Of a stretch of DNA of 64,000 nucleotides, positions 41,085-50,735 are shown in pieces. This DNA is from Bacteroidia bacterium (GTDB lineage Bacteria; Bacteroidota; Bacteroidia; Flavobacteriales; Flavobacteriaceae). Position 1 is the stretch's first letter. Every line of letters begins with the position of its first letter. The position numbers and the translations under genes were made by a program. The notes below the pieces were generated by a model that was given only the letters and a program-made list of their open reading frames with translations, was not told where the DNA came from and searched no databases. Location: assembly GCA_030428705.1 (NCBI GenBank), contig JAUIDI010000002.1, forward strand, positions 744,001 through 808,000. The letters are read 5' to 3'.

Positions 41085-42689
41085 TTAGTTTTTAATGAAC
41101 GAATCTAACGGTTTTAGTTCATTGCCATCACCATCCAATAAATAGGGTTCAAAATCGGTATCGTTTACCCAGCCGGCCTTCGGGTTTTTACCCGCCATAA
41201 AATCGGTATAAAAATTTCTACCGTTTACAAAAGGCGCCTGCTCGTACAAATGTCCAAAACCGATCATGCGCAAATCACCCTGCGCTAAAAGCTTGCTCTC
41301 CATTTCCGATTTGAGGGAAGCCTTCATATCGGCATAGGCCAGGTCAGAAGCAAGATTATTCATACAAAAAGGATCTTTTACGATATCGTAAAGCTCTTCT
41401 TCTATCCTTTTTCCGAAGTTCATTTTCCAATACTCTTTATTACCGTTTCTCCTTGAGTTTAAGATTTCGGTCTTGGTAGGGCTTCCATCGGTATTCAAAT
41501 AGCCCGTTTCGGGATTGCCCTTGGGCCATCGGTCAATTTCATAGTTCTTTATGTACAGCATATTGTTCTTATGGATACCGCGAATTGGATAGCCTACATC
41601 GCCCGGTCGCCCCGTATCGTGTCTTTCCTTGCCCACAAGAACATAGTCGCGCTCGGCCTCAATTTGTCCCGATTTCTCCGAAACGATGATGTTCATTAGA
41701 CTTTTCCCAGTGGCCGGATGCATTCCCGAGGATTGCCAATCGACTCCGGCTGCTTCCAAAAAAGTCGGGGCAAGGTCGATAAAGCTGATATAATCGTCCA
41801 CGACCCTACCTACGGATTTCATTTTATCCTTCCAAAGAACGGCCATGGGAATATGGTTCGCATTTTCATATTGATCGCCCTTGACTCTCGGAAAGGGCAT
41901 GCCATGATCGGAGGTAACCACGATCAAGGTATTTTCCAATTGTCTCTTCTCCTTTAAGGTCTCCAAGATCTTTACGATATGTTTATCGGTATCCTCGATC
42001 TCGAAGGCATAATCAAGCAAATCGTTTCGCGTAACCTCATTATCGGGCCAATAGGGTGGAAAATCTTTAATCATATTCTCTGATTTTCCTCCTAACTTCT
42101 TACCCGTACCATATTCGTAGCCCCGATGCGGTTCGATGCTACCGACCCAAAAACTCCAAGGCTGGTCCTGGGGAACCTTTTCCAAAAAGTCCTTGAAGTT
42201 GCCACTGTAATCATTATTTGAAATACCCGTCGTGGCAGGCTGCAACTTTTTTTCATTGAAGGCCTGCCCCATGACTTTGCGTTCCCGGCCATCTGCGGTA
42301 AGCGTTACCGCCGGACCGTAACCTTTTGAAGTATAACCTGTAGCATATCCATTTTCCAACAACACCTCTTGATAGGTCTTGAACTTGGGCGGAAAATAAA
42401 TTACATGGTTTGCGGCGGCATCGAGCTGCCAAGGATTCCTTCCAGTAATTATCGAAGCCCTTGAAGGCGCACATTTCGCATTGGGCGTGTAGGCCCTGTT
42501 GAAAAGAACACCTTCTTTGGCAATCGCATCAAAGCCAGGAGTGTTTACATAGGTACTTCCGTAAGCACTCATGTCCAATCCGGCATCATCGAAAATAATG
42601 ACCAGAATATTGGGTCGCTCGTCGACCTGCGATCGTGTACCAAGGCACAATAGGGTAAACAGCAAAAGCATTAAATATTTAATCTTCAT
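41085..42689 (-). CDS. Secreted sulfatase (formylglycine type, heparan-sulfatase-like)
   Basis: The 534-residue protein has a signal peptide (to about residue 20, LCLGTRSQ), the N-terminal metal aspartates in NILVIIFDDAGLD, and the formylglycine motif C73-A-P-S-R in AKCAPSRASIITGRNPW. TSDHGMPFPRVKG supplies further metal ligands. The overall pattern resembles N-sulfoglucosamine sulfohydrolase-like S1 sulfatases. It probably desulfates an algal or animal polysaccharide fragment. It ends 13 bases from the convergent GlxA regulator and is divergent from the nucleotidyltransferase-kinase pair. Confidence 0.93.
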   Translation of the reverse strand: MKIKYLMLLLFTLLCLGTRSQVDERPNILVIIFDDAGLDMSAYGSTYVNTPGFDAIAKEGVLFNRAYTPNAKCAPSRASIITGRNPWQLDAAANHVIYFPPKFKTYQEVLLENGYATGYTSKGYGPAVTLTADGRERKVMGQAFNEKKLQPATTGISNNDYSGNFKDFLEKVPQDQPWSFWVGSIEPHRGYEYGTGKKLGGKSENMIKDFPPYWPDNEVTRNDLLDYAFEIEDTDKHIVKILETLKEKRQLENTLIVVTSDHGMPFPRVKGDQYENANHIPMAVLWKDKMKSVGRVVDDYISFIDLAPTFLEAAGVDWQSSGMHPATGKSLMNIIVSEKSGQIEAERDYVLVGKERHDTGRPGDVGYPIRGIHKNNMLYIKNYEIDRWPKGNPETGYLNTDGSPTKTEILNSRRNGNKEYWKMNFGKRIEEELYDIVKDPFCMNNLASDLAYADMKASLKSEMESKLLAQGDLRMIGFGHLYEQAPFVNGRNFYTDFMAGKNPKAGWVNDTDFEPYLLDGDGNELKPLDSFIKN

Positions 42690-42825
42690 ATACCAAGGTC
42701 TTATTTGGGTCCAAGTTATTTATGAATCCATTTCCAAAATAGAAAAATATGGTGTAAAAATCCACGTTGGTATAGATTATTGTTAGGTATGTCGATTATC
42801 GGAAGTCGTTTTGACTGTAATGTCC

Positions 42826-42833
42826 TACTTTTG
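42826..42833 (+). promoter_or_regulatory. -7 element upstream of the nucleotidyltransferase gene
   Basis: TACTTTTG matches TAnnTTTG exactly and is followed by GCACC, a common Bacteroidota start-region sequence. It lies 21 bases before ATG 42855. The nearest TTTTG (42809-42813) is only 12 bases upstream, closer than usual for a -33 element. Confidence 0.5.
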
Positions 42834-42854
42834 CACCATTAAAAATTGAAATTT

Positions 42855-43739
42855 ATGACCTTACTTTTGATGGCGGCCGGAAGCGGCAGCAGATATGGAA
42901 AGTTAAAACAATTCGACGACCTTGGACCCGCAGGAGAATTCTTGATGGAATTCGCAATGTACGACGCCCTAAAAAACGGATTCGATCATATTGTGGTCAT
43001 TACCAAAAAGGAATACATACATCATGTCACCGAACAGATGGAGGGAAAACTTCCGGCTGGAATCAAATTGGATGTTTTGGCCCAAGAGATAACGGACCTT
43101 CCCGACGGGGTCGTTTACACCGGGGAAAGGCCAAAGCCTTGGGGCACGGCCCATGCCGTTTGGACCGCCAGAAATGTCATTAACGGACCTTTTGCCGTTA
43201 TCAATGCCGATGATTTCTATGGGGCGGCCGCCTATCGCAACGCCGCCGACTTTATGCGAGCGCACAAAAATGACAATACATTTGCCCTGGTAGGCTATAC
43301 ACTAAAGGATACGTTATCCGAACACGGTACGGTCTCCCGCGGGGTATGTAAAGTGGACGGTGAAAATTTGGTTTCGGTAAATGAACGATTGAAACTAGAA
43401 CAAGATGGCGACATTGTCATTGACCGGGATTCGCAGAACAAGTATACCGGTGACGAGCAGGTAAGTATGAATTTCTGGGTCTGTAAGCCATCGATCTTTG
43501 ATAAGATAGAAAACGATTTTAGAACCTTTCTTGCCGACGAAGAGCTGGCCAAAACAAGTGAACTGTATATTCCTAAAATTGTTCAAGACATGCTACAGGC
43601 CGGCGATATTTCGGTAAAAGTAGTTCCTTCCGATGGCGAGTGGTTCGGTGTCACTTACGCCAGTGACCGAGAAAAGGCCGTGGAATATCTAAGTCAAAAG
43701 ACCTCCGAAGGCGATTATGCTTCTCCCTTATGGAACTGA
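42855..43739 (+). CDS. Sugar-phosphate nucleotidyltransferase-like protein
   Basis: The product begins MTLLLMAAGSGSRYGKLKQF, the glycine-rich nucleotide-binding motif of NTP transferases, with a following lysine. AVINADDFYG carries the metal aspartates and KPWGTAHAVWTA the sugar-binding region. ATG 42855 was chosen over an upstream TTG (42846), giving 294 residues. One base separates it from the kinase gene, and the pair probably converts a free sugar to a sugar-1-phosphate and then a nucleotide sugar. The substrate is not readable. Confidence 0.88.
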   Translation: MTLLLMAAGSGSRYGKLKQFDDLGPAGEFLMEFAMYDALKNGFDHIVVITKKEYIHHVTEQMEGKLPAGIKLDVLAQEITDLPDGVVYTGERPKPWGTAHAVWTARNVINGPFAVINADDFYGAAAYRNAADFMRAHKNDNTFALVGYTLKDTLSEHGTVSRGVCKVDGENLVSVNERLKLEQDGDIVIDRDSQNKYTGDEQVSMNFWVCKPSIFDKIENDFRTFLADEELAKTSELYIPKIVQDMLQAGDISVKVVPSDGEWFGVTYASDREKAVEYLSQKTSEGDYASPLWN

Positions 43740-43740
43740 A

Positions 43741-44817
43741 ATGAGTAAATATCCAGATACGACCTTAAATACAGTTTTACGCCATTTCGAAGTTTCTCAA
43801 AAGCAGTACACTTTTAAGCCACTGACCGATGGGTATATCAACGATACTTTTCTAGTATTGGAAAATGGTTGTTCCGTATATATTCTTCAACGCGTAAACC
43901 ATCAGGTCTTCAAGGATATGAAAGGGCTTATGCGCAATATCGACAAGGCGCTAAAACAACTCGATGCCCCTGATTATCGCAAGATAACTTTGATTAAGAC
44001 CATAAAGGGCAAAAAATATTTTGAAGACCAAGAAGGATACTGGAGGTTGATGACCTTTATTGACCACAGTACCGCTTACAATACTACCACCGATCCCAAA
44101 ATAGCCTTCGAGGCGGGCCGAATAATAGGTCAGTTCCATGTATTGTTGCAAGATGTGGAAGTCAATGACTATATCGAGCCCATTCCCCGTTTCCATGACC
44201 TCGATTTAAGAAGCGAACAATTTAATCGATCGCTTAAAACGGCAAATTCCGATAAACTGCATATTGCAAATGATATGATTCATTTTGCCATAGATGTATT
44301 GGGAAAGCTTTCGGAACTGACACAAAAGAAATTACCCCTCCGAATTTGCCATAATGACACCAAACTCAACAATATTCTTTTCACAAAAAAAGAGAACACC
44401 GCCCTTTGTTTAATCGACCTGGATACTTTGATGAAAGGATATTTTTATTATGATTTTGGGGATGCCATCCGTACCATCGCGAATACGGCACCTGAAGACG
44501 AACAGGATCATGGTAAGATTACTTTTGATAAAGACCTTTTTAAGTCTTTTGTGGACGGACTCGCATCGGTCGGCCCATTTTTATCACGGGAAGAAATCAA
44601 TACGGTACATCTCGGTGCGGTATTTATGCCCTTTATTCATGGGCTTAGGGCATTGACCGATTATCTTAACGATAACATTTATTATAAAGTGGCTTACGAG
44701 AACCAAAACCTCGATCGCTGTCGCAGCCTTTTTGACTTTACGCAGAAAGCCCTGCTCAATTTGGATTATATGAAGAGGACCGCGGCCGAGAAATTGACAT
44801 CTGTTTCTAAAAAGTAA
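43741..44817 (+). CDS. APH-fold sugar kinase, N-acetylhexosamine 1-kinase-like
   Basis: The 358-residue product has the NahK/aminoglycoside-phosphotransferase fold: GYINDTFLV (nucleotide loop), VYILQRVNHQVF, the catalytic loop ICHNDTKLNNIL and the metal-binding LIDLDTLMKG. NahK phosphorylates GlcNAc or GalNAc at the anomeric position. Start ATG 43741 is one base after the upstream stop. With the nucleotidyltransferase it forms a two-gene salvage unit that resembles anomeric kinase/uridylyltransferase pairs; the exact sugar is inferred only as far as 'hexosamine-like'. Confidence 0.85.
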   Translation: MSKYPDTTLNTVLRHFEVSQKQYTFKPLTDGYINDTFLVLENGCSVYILQRVNHQVFKDMKGLMRNIDKALKQLDAPDYRKITLIKTIKGKKYFEDQEGYWRLMTFIDHSTAYNTTTDPKIAFEAGRIIGQFHVLLQDVEVNDYIEPIPRFHDLDLRSEQFNRSLKTANSDKLHIANDMIHFAIDVLGKLSELTQKKLPLRICHNDTKLNNILFTKKENTALCLIDLDTLMKGYFYYDFGDAIRTIANTAPEDEQDHGKITFDKDLFKSFVDGLASVGPFLSREEINTVHLGAVFMPFIHGLRALTDYLNDNIYYKVAYENQNLDRCRSLFDFTQKALLNLDYMKRTAAEKLTSVSKK

Positions 44818-44860
44818 GTTATCATCTTTTTTCTAGGATATTCAAAAAAGTAGGGGTCAC

Positions 44861-44892
44861 TTGATTATATTTATATGCGCTACTTATCTTTA
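44861..44892 (+). promoter_or_regulatory. Candidate promoter of the Zn-dehydrogenase/uxaB-like operon
   Basis: TTG at 44861-44863 and TATCTTTA at 44885-44892 are separated by 21 bases, in line with the Bacteroidota promoter pattern. The start codon is at 44923. Confidence 0.4.
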
Positions 44893-44922
44893 AGGAAATA
44901 CTACGGTTTTTAAAGGATTCTA

Positions 44923-45936
44923 ATGAAATATATTGTTTGTCAAAAACCGGGTGAGTTTATTTTAAAGGAGAAAGAAAAACCTGTTAAAAATTCTGGTGAG
45001 GCACTATTGAAAATCAAGAAAGTTGGCATTTGCGGAACCGACTTGCATGCCTATGGAGGAAACCAAGCGTTTTTCACCTATCCTAGAATCCTTGGTCACG
45101 AACTGGCCGCCCGAATCGAGGAAATCGATGAAAACGACAAAGGATTAAAACCTGGTGACAGTGTTGTAGTGATGCCCTACCTCAGCTGCAAAAAATGTAT
45201 CGCCTGTCGTAACGGAAAAACGAATTGCTGTACAAATCTTCAAGTTTTGGGCATACATACCGACGGAGGAATGCAGGAATTCATAGCCTTGCCCATTGAC
45301 CTTTTAATCCCTGCAAAAAACCTGAATATCGACCAAATGGCCATTGTAGAACCCTTGGCCATTGGTGCCCATGCAATCCGAAGGGCACAGATAAAAAAAG
45401 GGGAAACCATAGTAGTTATTGGATGTGGCCCCATCGGAATAGGCATTATGAAATTGGCACAAATTGCAGGCGCAAAGGTAATAGCCATGGACACCAATAT
45501 AGAACGGATTGAATATGTCAAGAATGAGATCGGGGTAGATTGTGCCATAATTGCCAAAGAAGATGCTTTCGAAAGCGTGGCCCAACTGACCAATGGCGAT
45601 TTGGCCACGGCAGTATTCGATGCAACGGGACACAAAGGCGCTTTGGAAACCGGTCATCAATACATGTCGCATGGCGGCAGATATGTCTTGGTAGGACTTT
45701 CAAAGGGAGAACTAAGTTTTCAGCATCCGGCCATCCATGCCAAGGAAACAACCTTGTTATGCAGTCGAAATGCAACCTTAAACGATTTTGAACATGTTAT
45801 CGAAGTATTGGGTTCGGGCCAATTTCCCATACATTCCTTTATAACCCATACAGTACCCTATACCGAAATGATCGGTCATTTCGACAATTGGTTGAATCCG
45901 AGCAATGGGGTGATAAAGGCAACAGTCGAATTTTAG
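44923..45936 (+). CDS. Zinc-dependent alcohol/polyol dehydrogenase (MDR family)
   Basis: The 337-residue protein has the catalytic-zinc motif GICGTDLHAYGG, ILGHELAARIEE, the structural-zinc cysteines CKKCIACRNGKTNCC and the Rossmann motif VVIGCGPIGIGIMK. It resembles galactitol/L-threonine/L-galactonate-type dehydrogenases. It is followed after 9 bases by the tagaturonate-reductase-like gene, so a role in hexuronate or aldonate oxidation is likely but not specified by the sequence. Confidence 0.9.
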   Translation: MKYIVCQKPGEFILKEKEKPVKNSGEALLKIKKVGICGTDLHAYGGNQAFFTYPRILGHELAARIEEIDENDKGLKPGDSVVVMPYLSCKKCIACRNGKTNCCTNLQVLGIHTDGGMQEFIALPIDLLIPAKNLNIDQMAIVEPLAIGAHAIRRAQIKKGETIVVIGCGPIGIGIMKLAQIAGAKVIAMDTNIERIEYVKNEIGVDCAIIAKEDAFESVAQLTNGDLATAVFDATGHKGALETGHQYMSHGGRYVLVGLSKGELSFQHPAIHAKETTLLCSRNATLNDFEHVIEVLGSGQFPIHSFITHTVPYTEMIGHFDNWLNPSNGVIKATVEF

Positions 45937-45945
45937 TCCCGATAA

Positions 45946-47397
45946 ATGAAGCAACTTAACAGAACGACCGTCAAAAATCTACCGGCCTTACCGCTAAGGA
46001 TAATGCAATTTGGAGGCGGCAATTTCTTGCGGGCATTCGTCGATTGGATGATACAAATACTTAATGAGAAGACCGATTTTAACGCGGCAATTGTTATCAT
46101 CAAACCTACGGAAAGAGGCGATTACCAAAAATTAAAATCCCAGGACGGTTTGTTTACGGTTGTGTTGGACGGAATCAAAAGTGGAGAATCGATTGCCGAA
46201 AAAAAGTTGGTTACCTGTGTTCAAGAAATCATCAACCCTTATACCGAATGGCAACAATACCTTGATCTCGCCAAAGAGACCGATATCCGATTCATAGTCT
46301 CAAACACTACGGAAGCAGGTATAAAATTCAATCCCTCGGACAATTATTCGGGTGCCCCCCCCAAGGAGTTTCCGGCCAAACTGACAATCTGGTTGCACCA
46401 CCGCTATCTGCATTTCAATGCCGATCCATCAAAAGGATGTATTCTTTTACCCTGCGAGCTCATTGAACAAAACGGTACGGGACTAAAGCGTACGATTCTC
46501 GATTATGCCAATCATTGGGCCTTGGAAGATGGCTTTAAAAAGTGGGTCGAAGGGTCAAATTATTTTTGCAACACCTTGGTCGACCGCATCGTGTCGGGTT
46601 ACCGGTTAGATCGGGTCGAAAAGTTACAGACCGAAATGGGCTTTACGGACGACCTTTTGGTGGCAGGCGAATATTACCATAGTTGGGTCATAGATGCACC
46701 CGATCTGGTACAGGCCGAACTGCCTTTTGCAAAAACCGGCCTTAACGTTGAATTCGTAGATGATTTGATTCCTTACCGTGAAATGAAAGTGCGGATTCTG
46801 AACGGTGCGCATACGGCCATGGTTCCAATAGGCTATTTGTCCGGCTTGCGCTTGGTCGATAAGGTGATGGATGACATAGAAGTGAGCAATTTCATTGAAT
46901 CGCTGCTGTTGACCGAAGTATGCAAAACACTTGACTTCAACGAGGCGACCAAACATGCATTCGTTCAAGCCGTACTGGACCGCTTTCGAAATCCCCTATT
47001 AAAGCATCAACTCATCAGTATTTCATTGAACGGCACCTCTAAATTCGCCACGCGGCTGCTGCCGACCCTAAAGGACTATCTGTCAATCGAAAAGAAACTT
47101 CCGACACATATCGTCTTTGCATTGTCCGCTTTGATTCTTTTTTACAAAGGAAAGTGGAACAACGAAAAAATTGCGTTAAACGACAGTGAGCAAGTTTTGG
47201 AGTTTTTCGATACCGTATGGAAAGAATTCGAAACGAAAATGATAGACCTTTCCGAAATGGTACATGCCGTTTTAGGAAACGTGGCTATATGGGGTGAGGA
47301 CCTGAACTTAATTCGTGGCCTTACCGAACAAGTTATCATGTATATAGAAACTATTCAAAAAAAGGGTATCCGGGCCAGTTTGCCATCCAATCAATAG
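45946..47397 (+). CDS. uxaB: Tagaturonate reductase-like (mannitol dehydrogenase family)
   Basis: The 483-residue product starts MKQLNRTTVKNLPALPLRIM followed by QFGGGNFLRAFVDWMI, the nucleotide-binding block of the polyol-specific long-chain dehydrogenases. VSNTTEAGIKF, YFCNTLVDRIVSGYR and YREMKVRILNGAHTAMVP (catalytic lysine in the K-x5-N-x2-H pattern) follow. The best fit is UxaB, which interconverts tagaturonate and altronate in galacturonate breakdown. UxaA and UxaC are not in the window. Confidence 0.85.
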   Translation: MKQLNRTTVKNLPALPLRIMQFGGGNFLRAFVDWMIQILNEKTDFNAAIVIIKPTERGDYQKLKSQDGLFTVVLDGIKSGESIAEKKLVTCVQEIINPYTEWQQYLDLAKETDIRFIVSNTTEAGIKFNPSDNYSGAPPKEFPAKLTIWLHHRYLHFNADPSKGCILLPCELIEQNGTGLKRTILDYANHWALEDGFKKWVEGSNYFCNTLVDRIVSGYRLDRVEKLQTEMGFTDDLLVAGEYYHSWVIDAPDLVQAELPFAKTGLNVEFVDDLIPYREMKVRILNGAHTAMVPIGYLSGLRLVDKVMDDIEVSNFIESLLLTEVCKTLDFNEATKHAFVQAVLDRFRNPLLKHQLISISLNGTSKFATRLLPTLKDYLSIEKKLPTHIVFALSALILFYKGKWNNEKIALNDSEQVLEFFDTVWKEFETKMIDLSEMVHAVLGNVAIWGEDLNLIRGLTEQVIMYIETIQKKGIRASLPSNQ

Positions 47398-47412
47398 GGT
47401 GGAAATTAACGC

Positions 47413-48570
47413 TTATTTCAAATGTTTTGGAAGATTCTCAACGCGTTCGCAGCAAATCTGCTCCATTACCTGTTTGAGCTGGGTTTTTAAAAGTGAAATC
47501 GTATGATTACCGCCCGCTTTGCCAAGAGCGGAAACCCCGTACATAAACGAACGCCCCATAAAGGTGAACTTGGCCCCACTTGCCAAGGTTCTAGCTATAT
47601 CAGGACCGGAACGCATACCACTGTCCATCATGACGGTTATTTGGTCCCCATATTTTTCGGCAATCCTTGTCAAAGGTTTGATCGTAGATTCGCCGGCATC
47701 CAACTGCCTACCGCCATGATTTGAGACGATGATTCCATCAAGGCCCAAACGAATGGCCTTTTCGGCATCGGCTTCGTTTGCTACGCCTTTGAGCACCAGT
47801 TTCCCCTTCCACATATCGCGGATCGGTTTTATTTTTTCTTCGTTCAACCTTCCCGAAAAAGTCTGGTCCATAAATTTCCCCAACTGTTTCAAATCAAGAT
47901 TCTTGGGCATATACGGTTTCAAGGTCTCAAAATTAGGCTGACCATGGATCAAGGTTCTCATGGCCCATTCGGGCTTGCCCAAAATTTGGATTATATTCCT
48001 GATCGACATTTTTGGGGGCATGGCCAATCCGTTTCTAATATCACGTGGACGGAATCCGAAGGTCGGCACATCACAAAGAATGACAAAGACCGGACATTCC
48101 GCGGCCTCCGCCCTTTTGATGATGTCGTCCCTCAGCCTATTTTCGGTCGGATGGTACAATTGAAACCACGCACGGCCTTCGGTCAATTCGGAAATGCGTT
48201 CAATACTACTGGTCGAGACCGTACTCAGCACAAAAGGTATGTTATGCTCAAATGCCGCCTTTGCCAATATTTCAGGAGAATTCGGCCACATGAGTCCTTG
48301 TAACCCTACCGGGGCAATGCCGAACGGAGCGTCATAGGTATGGCCGAACAACTCAGTACTGATGTCCGACCCCGTATGTTCGCTCAAATATTCGGGTATC
48401 AGTTCAACCTCCCTTATTTCCGAAGTGTTCTTATGCAGATTCACATCTTCGTTGCACCCCCCATCCAAATACTCAAAGGCAAATTTGGGGATTTTCCTTT
48501 GGGCCCTTTCGCGCAGATCCTCTATCGACGGATATTGTGCATTAAAAGTTATGTTCGTAATTCTTCCCAT
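47413..48570 (-). CDS. FMN-dependent alpha-hydroxy-acid dehydrogenase (L-lactate dehydrogenase-like)
   Basis: The 385-residue protein is of the LldD/glycolate-oxidase family: FAFEYLDGGCNEDVNL near the N terminus, PVGLQGLMWPNSPEILAKAA, WFQLYHPTENR, KGVANEADAEKA and the catalytic IIVSNHGGRQLDAGES. It oxidises an L-2-hydroxy acid to a keto acid with electrons to FMN. It is the last gene of the L-fucose operon, where L-lactate is the predicted end product, so L-lactate is the likely substrate. Confidence 0.9.
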   Translation of the reverse strand: MGRITNITFNAQYPSIEDLRERAQRKIPKFAFEYLDGGCNEDVNLHKNTSEIREVELIPEYLSEHTGSDISTELFGHTYDAPFGIAPVGLQGLMWPNSPEILAKAAFEHNIPFVLSTVSTSSIERISELTEGRAWFQLYHPTENRLRDDIIKRAEAAECPVFVILCDVPTFGFRPRDIRNGLAMPPKMSIRNIIQILGKPEWAMRTLIHGQPNFETLKPYMPKNLDLKQLGKFMDQTFSGRLNEEKIKPIRDMWKGKLVLKGVANEADAEKAIRLGLDGIIVSNHGGRQLDAGESTIKPLTRIAEKYGDQITVMMDSGMRSGPDIARTLASGAKFTFMGRSFMYGVSALGKAGGNHTISLLKTQLKQVMEQICCERVENLPKHLK

Positions 48571-48604
48571 TTCCGATTGCCTAATTCTATTTGTTTAAAT
48601 TTTC

Positions 48605-49927
48605 CTAGCCGACCTTGTAGACCTTTAAAGTGCGGTATCCATAAAGTGCAACAATTAAAAAGCACGCCAAAGGCAAAATAAACGAGAAATTCACCTCGGG
48701 CACCCCTAGAATCGTAATGTCGTTATAAGCACTTCCTCCCATATCAAGAATCATTCCCTGTAAAACGGGCATAAAAGCCCCGCCAACTATTGCCATGACC
48801 AAAAAGGCCGAGGCAGGCTTCGCATCGTCGCCCAATCCCGTGAGGGCAATACCGTAAATTGTCGGAAACATCAACGACATACAGAACGATACCAGAACGA
48901 GACTATAAAGCCCTCCCATGCCCTGTATAAAAATAGTGCCCAAACAAAACATAACGGCCAAAATCGACAAAAGCATCAACAATTTTCCTGAATTTATAAA
49001 TTTGAGGAGATAGGTACAAAGAAAACGGCCCAGCAAGAAAATAATCAGGGCCGCATAGGCATAATTTACGGCTTCCCGATTGTCGATGCCCAGGTTTTCC
49101 GCATACTGATAAATATATGTCCAACACATGATCTGGGCTCCTACATAAAACATCTGGGTCAAAACCCCGCCCACAAAACGTTCTTTCTTGAAAATGCGTT
49201 TTATGGAGTTGAACATATCGGTCGCATTTTCATCTTCCTTCTTTTCGGGCATTTTTACCAAGGCGATGAGAATCATCATAAATATGACAAAAAGGCCCAA
49301 AGCAACATACGGGTTTCGAATTACCTGGAGGTCAGACGTCTTTACAGCGGCCTTTGCAGCACCTGTCAAGGTTTCGTAAATAGGGTTTCCGTTTACATCG
49401 AGGTCATCGGATTGTAAGGCCGCCAAAATAAAGGTCTGAGCCACAAAAAGCCCAGTCAAGGCACCGATCGGGTTGAACGACTGTGCCAAATTCAAGCGCT
49501 GGGTCGCGGTCTCCTCGGCACCCATATCCAAAATAAACGGATTTGAAGTAGTTTCCAAAAACGCAAGGCCAAAGGTCAGTACATACAAAGCCACTAGAAA
49601 GAACATGTAATTCTCCATCGCGGCGGCTGGATAAAACAACAATGCCCCGATCGCATACAAAGCGAGTCCGACCAAAATACCGGTTTTATAGGAGTATTTC
49701 TTGGCCACATACGCGGCAGGAAGTGCCATGGTGAAATATCCTCCATAAAAAGCGGCCTGCACCCAAGAAGCTTGGGTATTGCTCAGTTCCAATATTTTCT
49801 TGAAGGCCGAAACCATCGGGTTCGTAATGTCGTTGGCAAAACCCCAAAGTGCGAATAGGGAAGTTATCAAAATAAATGGAAGCAGTATCTTTTTGGATAC
49901 CACGGGTGGTTTTTGGTCGGTTGTCAT
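48605..49927 (-). CDS. fucP: L-fucose:H+ symporter family permease
   Basis: The 440-residue MFS protein has twelve helices and the FucP/GlcP family motifs WGFANDITNPMVSAFKK, AFYGGYFTMALPAAYVAKK and LAFLETTSNPFILDMG, with the glutamate and asparagine that bind the proton and sugar in E. coli FucP. It sits between the FMN enzyme and L-fucose dehydrogenase genes, which supports L-fucose as substrate. Confidence 0.9.
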   Translation of the reverse strand: MTTDQKPPVVSKKILLPFILITSLFALWGFANDITNPMVSAFKKILELSNTQASWVQAAFYGGYFTMALPAAYVAKKYSYKTGILVGLALYAIGALLFYPAAAMENYMFFLVALYVLTFGLAFLETTSNPFILDMGAEETATQRLNLAQSFNPIGALTGLFVAQTFILAALQSDDLDVNGNPIYETLTGAAKAAVKTSDLQVIRNPYVALGLFVIFMMILIALVKMPEKKEDENATDMFNSIKRIFKKERFVGGVLTQMFYVGAQIMCWTYIYQYAENLGIDNREAVNYAYAALIIFLLGRFLCTYLLKFINSGKLLMLLSILAVMFCLGTIFIQGMGGLYSLVLVSFCMSLMFPTIYGIALTGLGDDAKPASAFLVMAIVGGAFMPVLQGMILDMGGSAYNDITILGVPEVNFSFILPLACFLIVALYGYRTLKVYKVG

Positions 49928-49946
49928 ATCATTCGGTATTTTTCAC

Positions 49947-50726
49947 CTATAAGGCCCTGTCAAGATGGGTATATCCGCCATCTACAAAAATGAGTTGCCC
50001 AGTGGTATGGCTCGATTTAGACGATAGCAGAAAAACTACCATATTGGCGATTTCTTCGGCGGTGGTCATTCTATTCTCCAAAGGGATATTGGCAACGATA
50101 CCCTCCAGCTTTTCTTTTGGATTTGGAAATGTTTTTATCCATCGGTCGTACAAGGGTGTAAAACATTCGGCAACAATTACCTCATTTACCCGTATGCCAT
50201 AAGGTAACAATTCAACCGCCCATTCCCGTGTCAAGGCATTTCGACCTCCGTTTGCCGCAGCGTATGCTGAGGTACCTCCTTGTCCGGTCATGGAAGTCTT
50301 TGAACCGATATTTACAATGGACCCCTTGCTTTTTTTGAGCTCGGGCAACACATAATGCGCCATCATATAATAATGGGTAAGATTTCGATTGATAGAACGC
50401 AAAAAATCTTCGTAATTGCCATTTTCCAAACCTATCCCATCGTTGACACCGGCATTATTGATTAGCCCATCGATCCTTCCAAACTTTTCAACGGTGCGCT
50501 CGACCGCCAATCTACACTGCTCGGGGTCTGTCAGTTCGGCAAATGCATAATAGGCTTTATTTCCATCTTTTTCAATATTCTGGACCGCCGCCATAACATC
50601 GTCCCGATTTCTACCGATTATCACCGGAATCGCCCCCTCATTGGCCAACACATTACAAATACCGTTTCCGATACCTTTTGAGCCTCCGGTGACCAGAATG
50701 ACCTTGTCTTTTAGTTGTAAGTCCAA
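49947..50726 (-). CDS. SDR, probable L-fucose dehydrogenase with Lys-to-Asn change
   Basis: The 259-residue SDR has the cofactor motif TGGSKGIG (13-20), NNAG (90-93) and catalytic Ser142 and Tyr155. The residue four after the tyrosine, normally the catalytic lysine, is Asn159 (YAAAN, codon AAC). Otherwise the C-terminal blocks (GIRVNEVIVAECFTPLYDRW) resemble L-fucose dehydrogenases. Its operon has the matching downstream steps. The Lys-to-Asn change may reduce or alter activity, or another residue may take over. Confidence 0.8.
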   Translation of the reverse strand: MDLQLKDKVILVTGGSKGIGNGICNVLANEGAIPVIIGRNRDDVMAAVQNIEKDGNKAYYAFAELTDPEQCRLAVERTVEKFGRIDGLINNAGVNDGIGLENGNYEDFLRSINRNLTHYYMMAHYVLPELKKSKGSIVNIGSKTSMTGQGGTSAYAAANGGRNALTREWAVELLPYGIRVNEVIVAECFTPLYDRWIKTFPNPKEKLEGIVANIPLENRMTTAEEIANMVVFLLSSKSSHTTGQLIFVDGGYTHLDRAL

Positions 50727-50735
50727 ATCGATATC

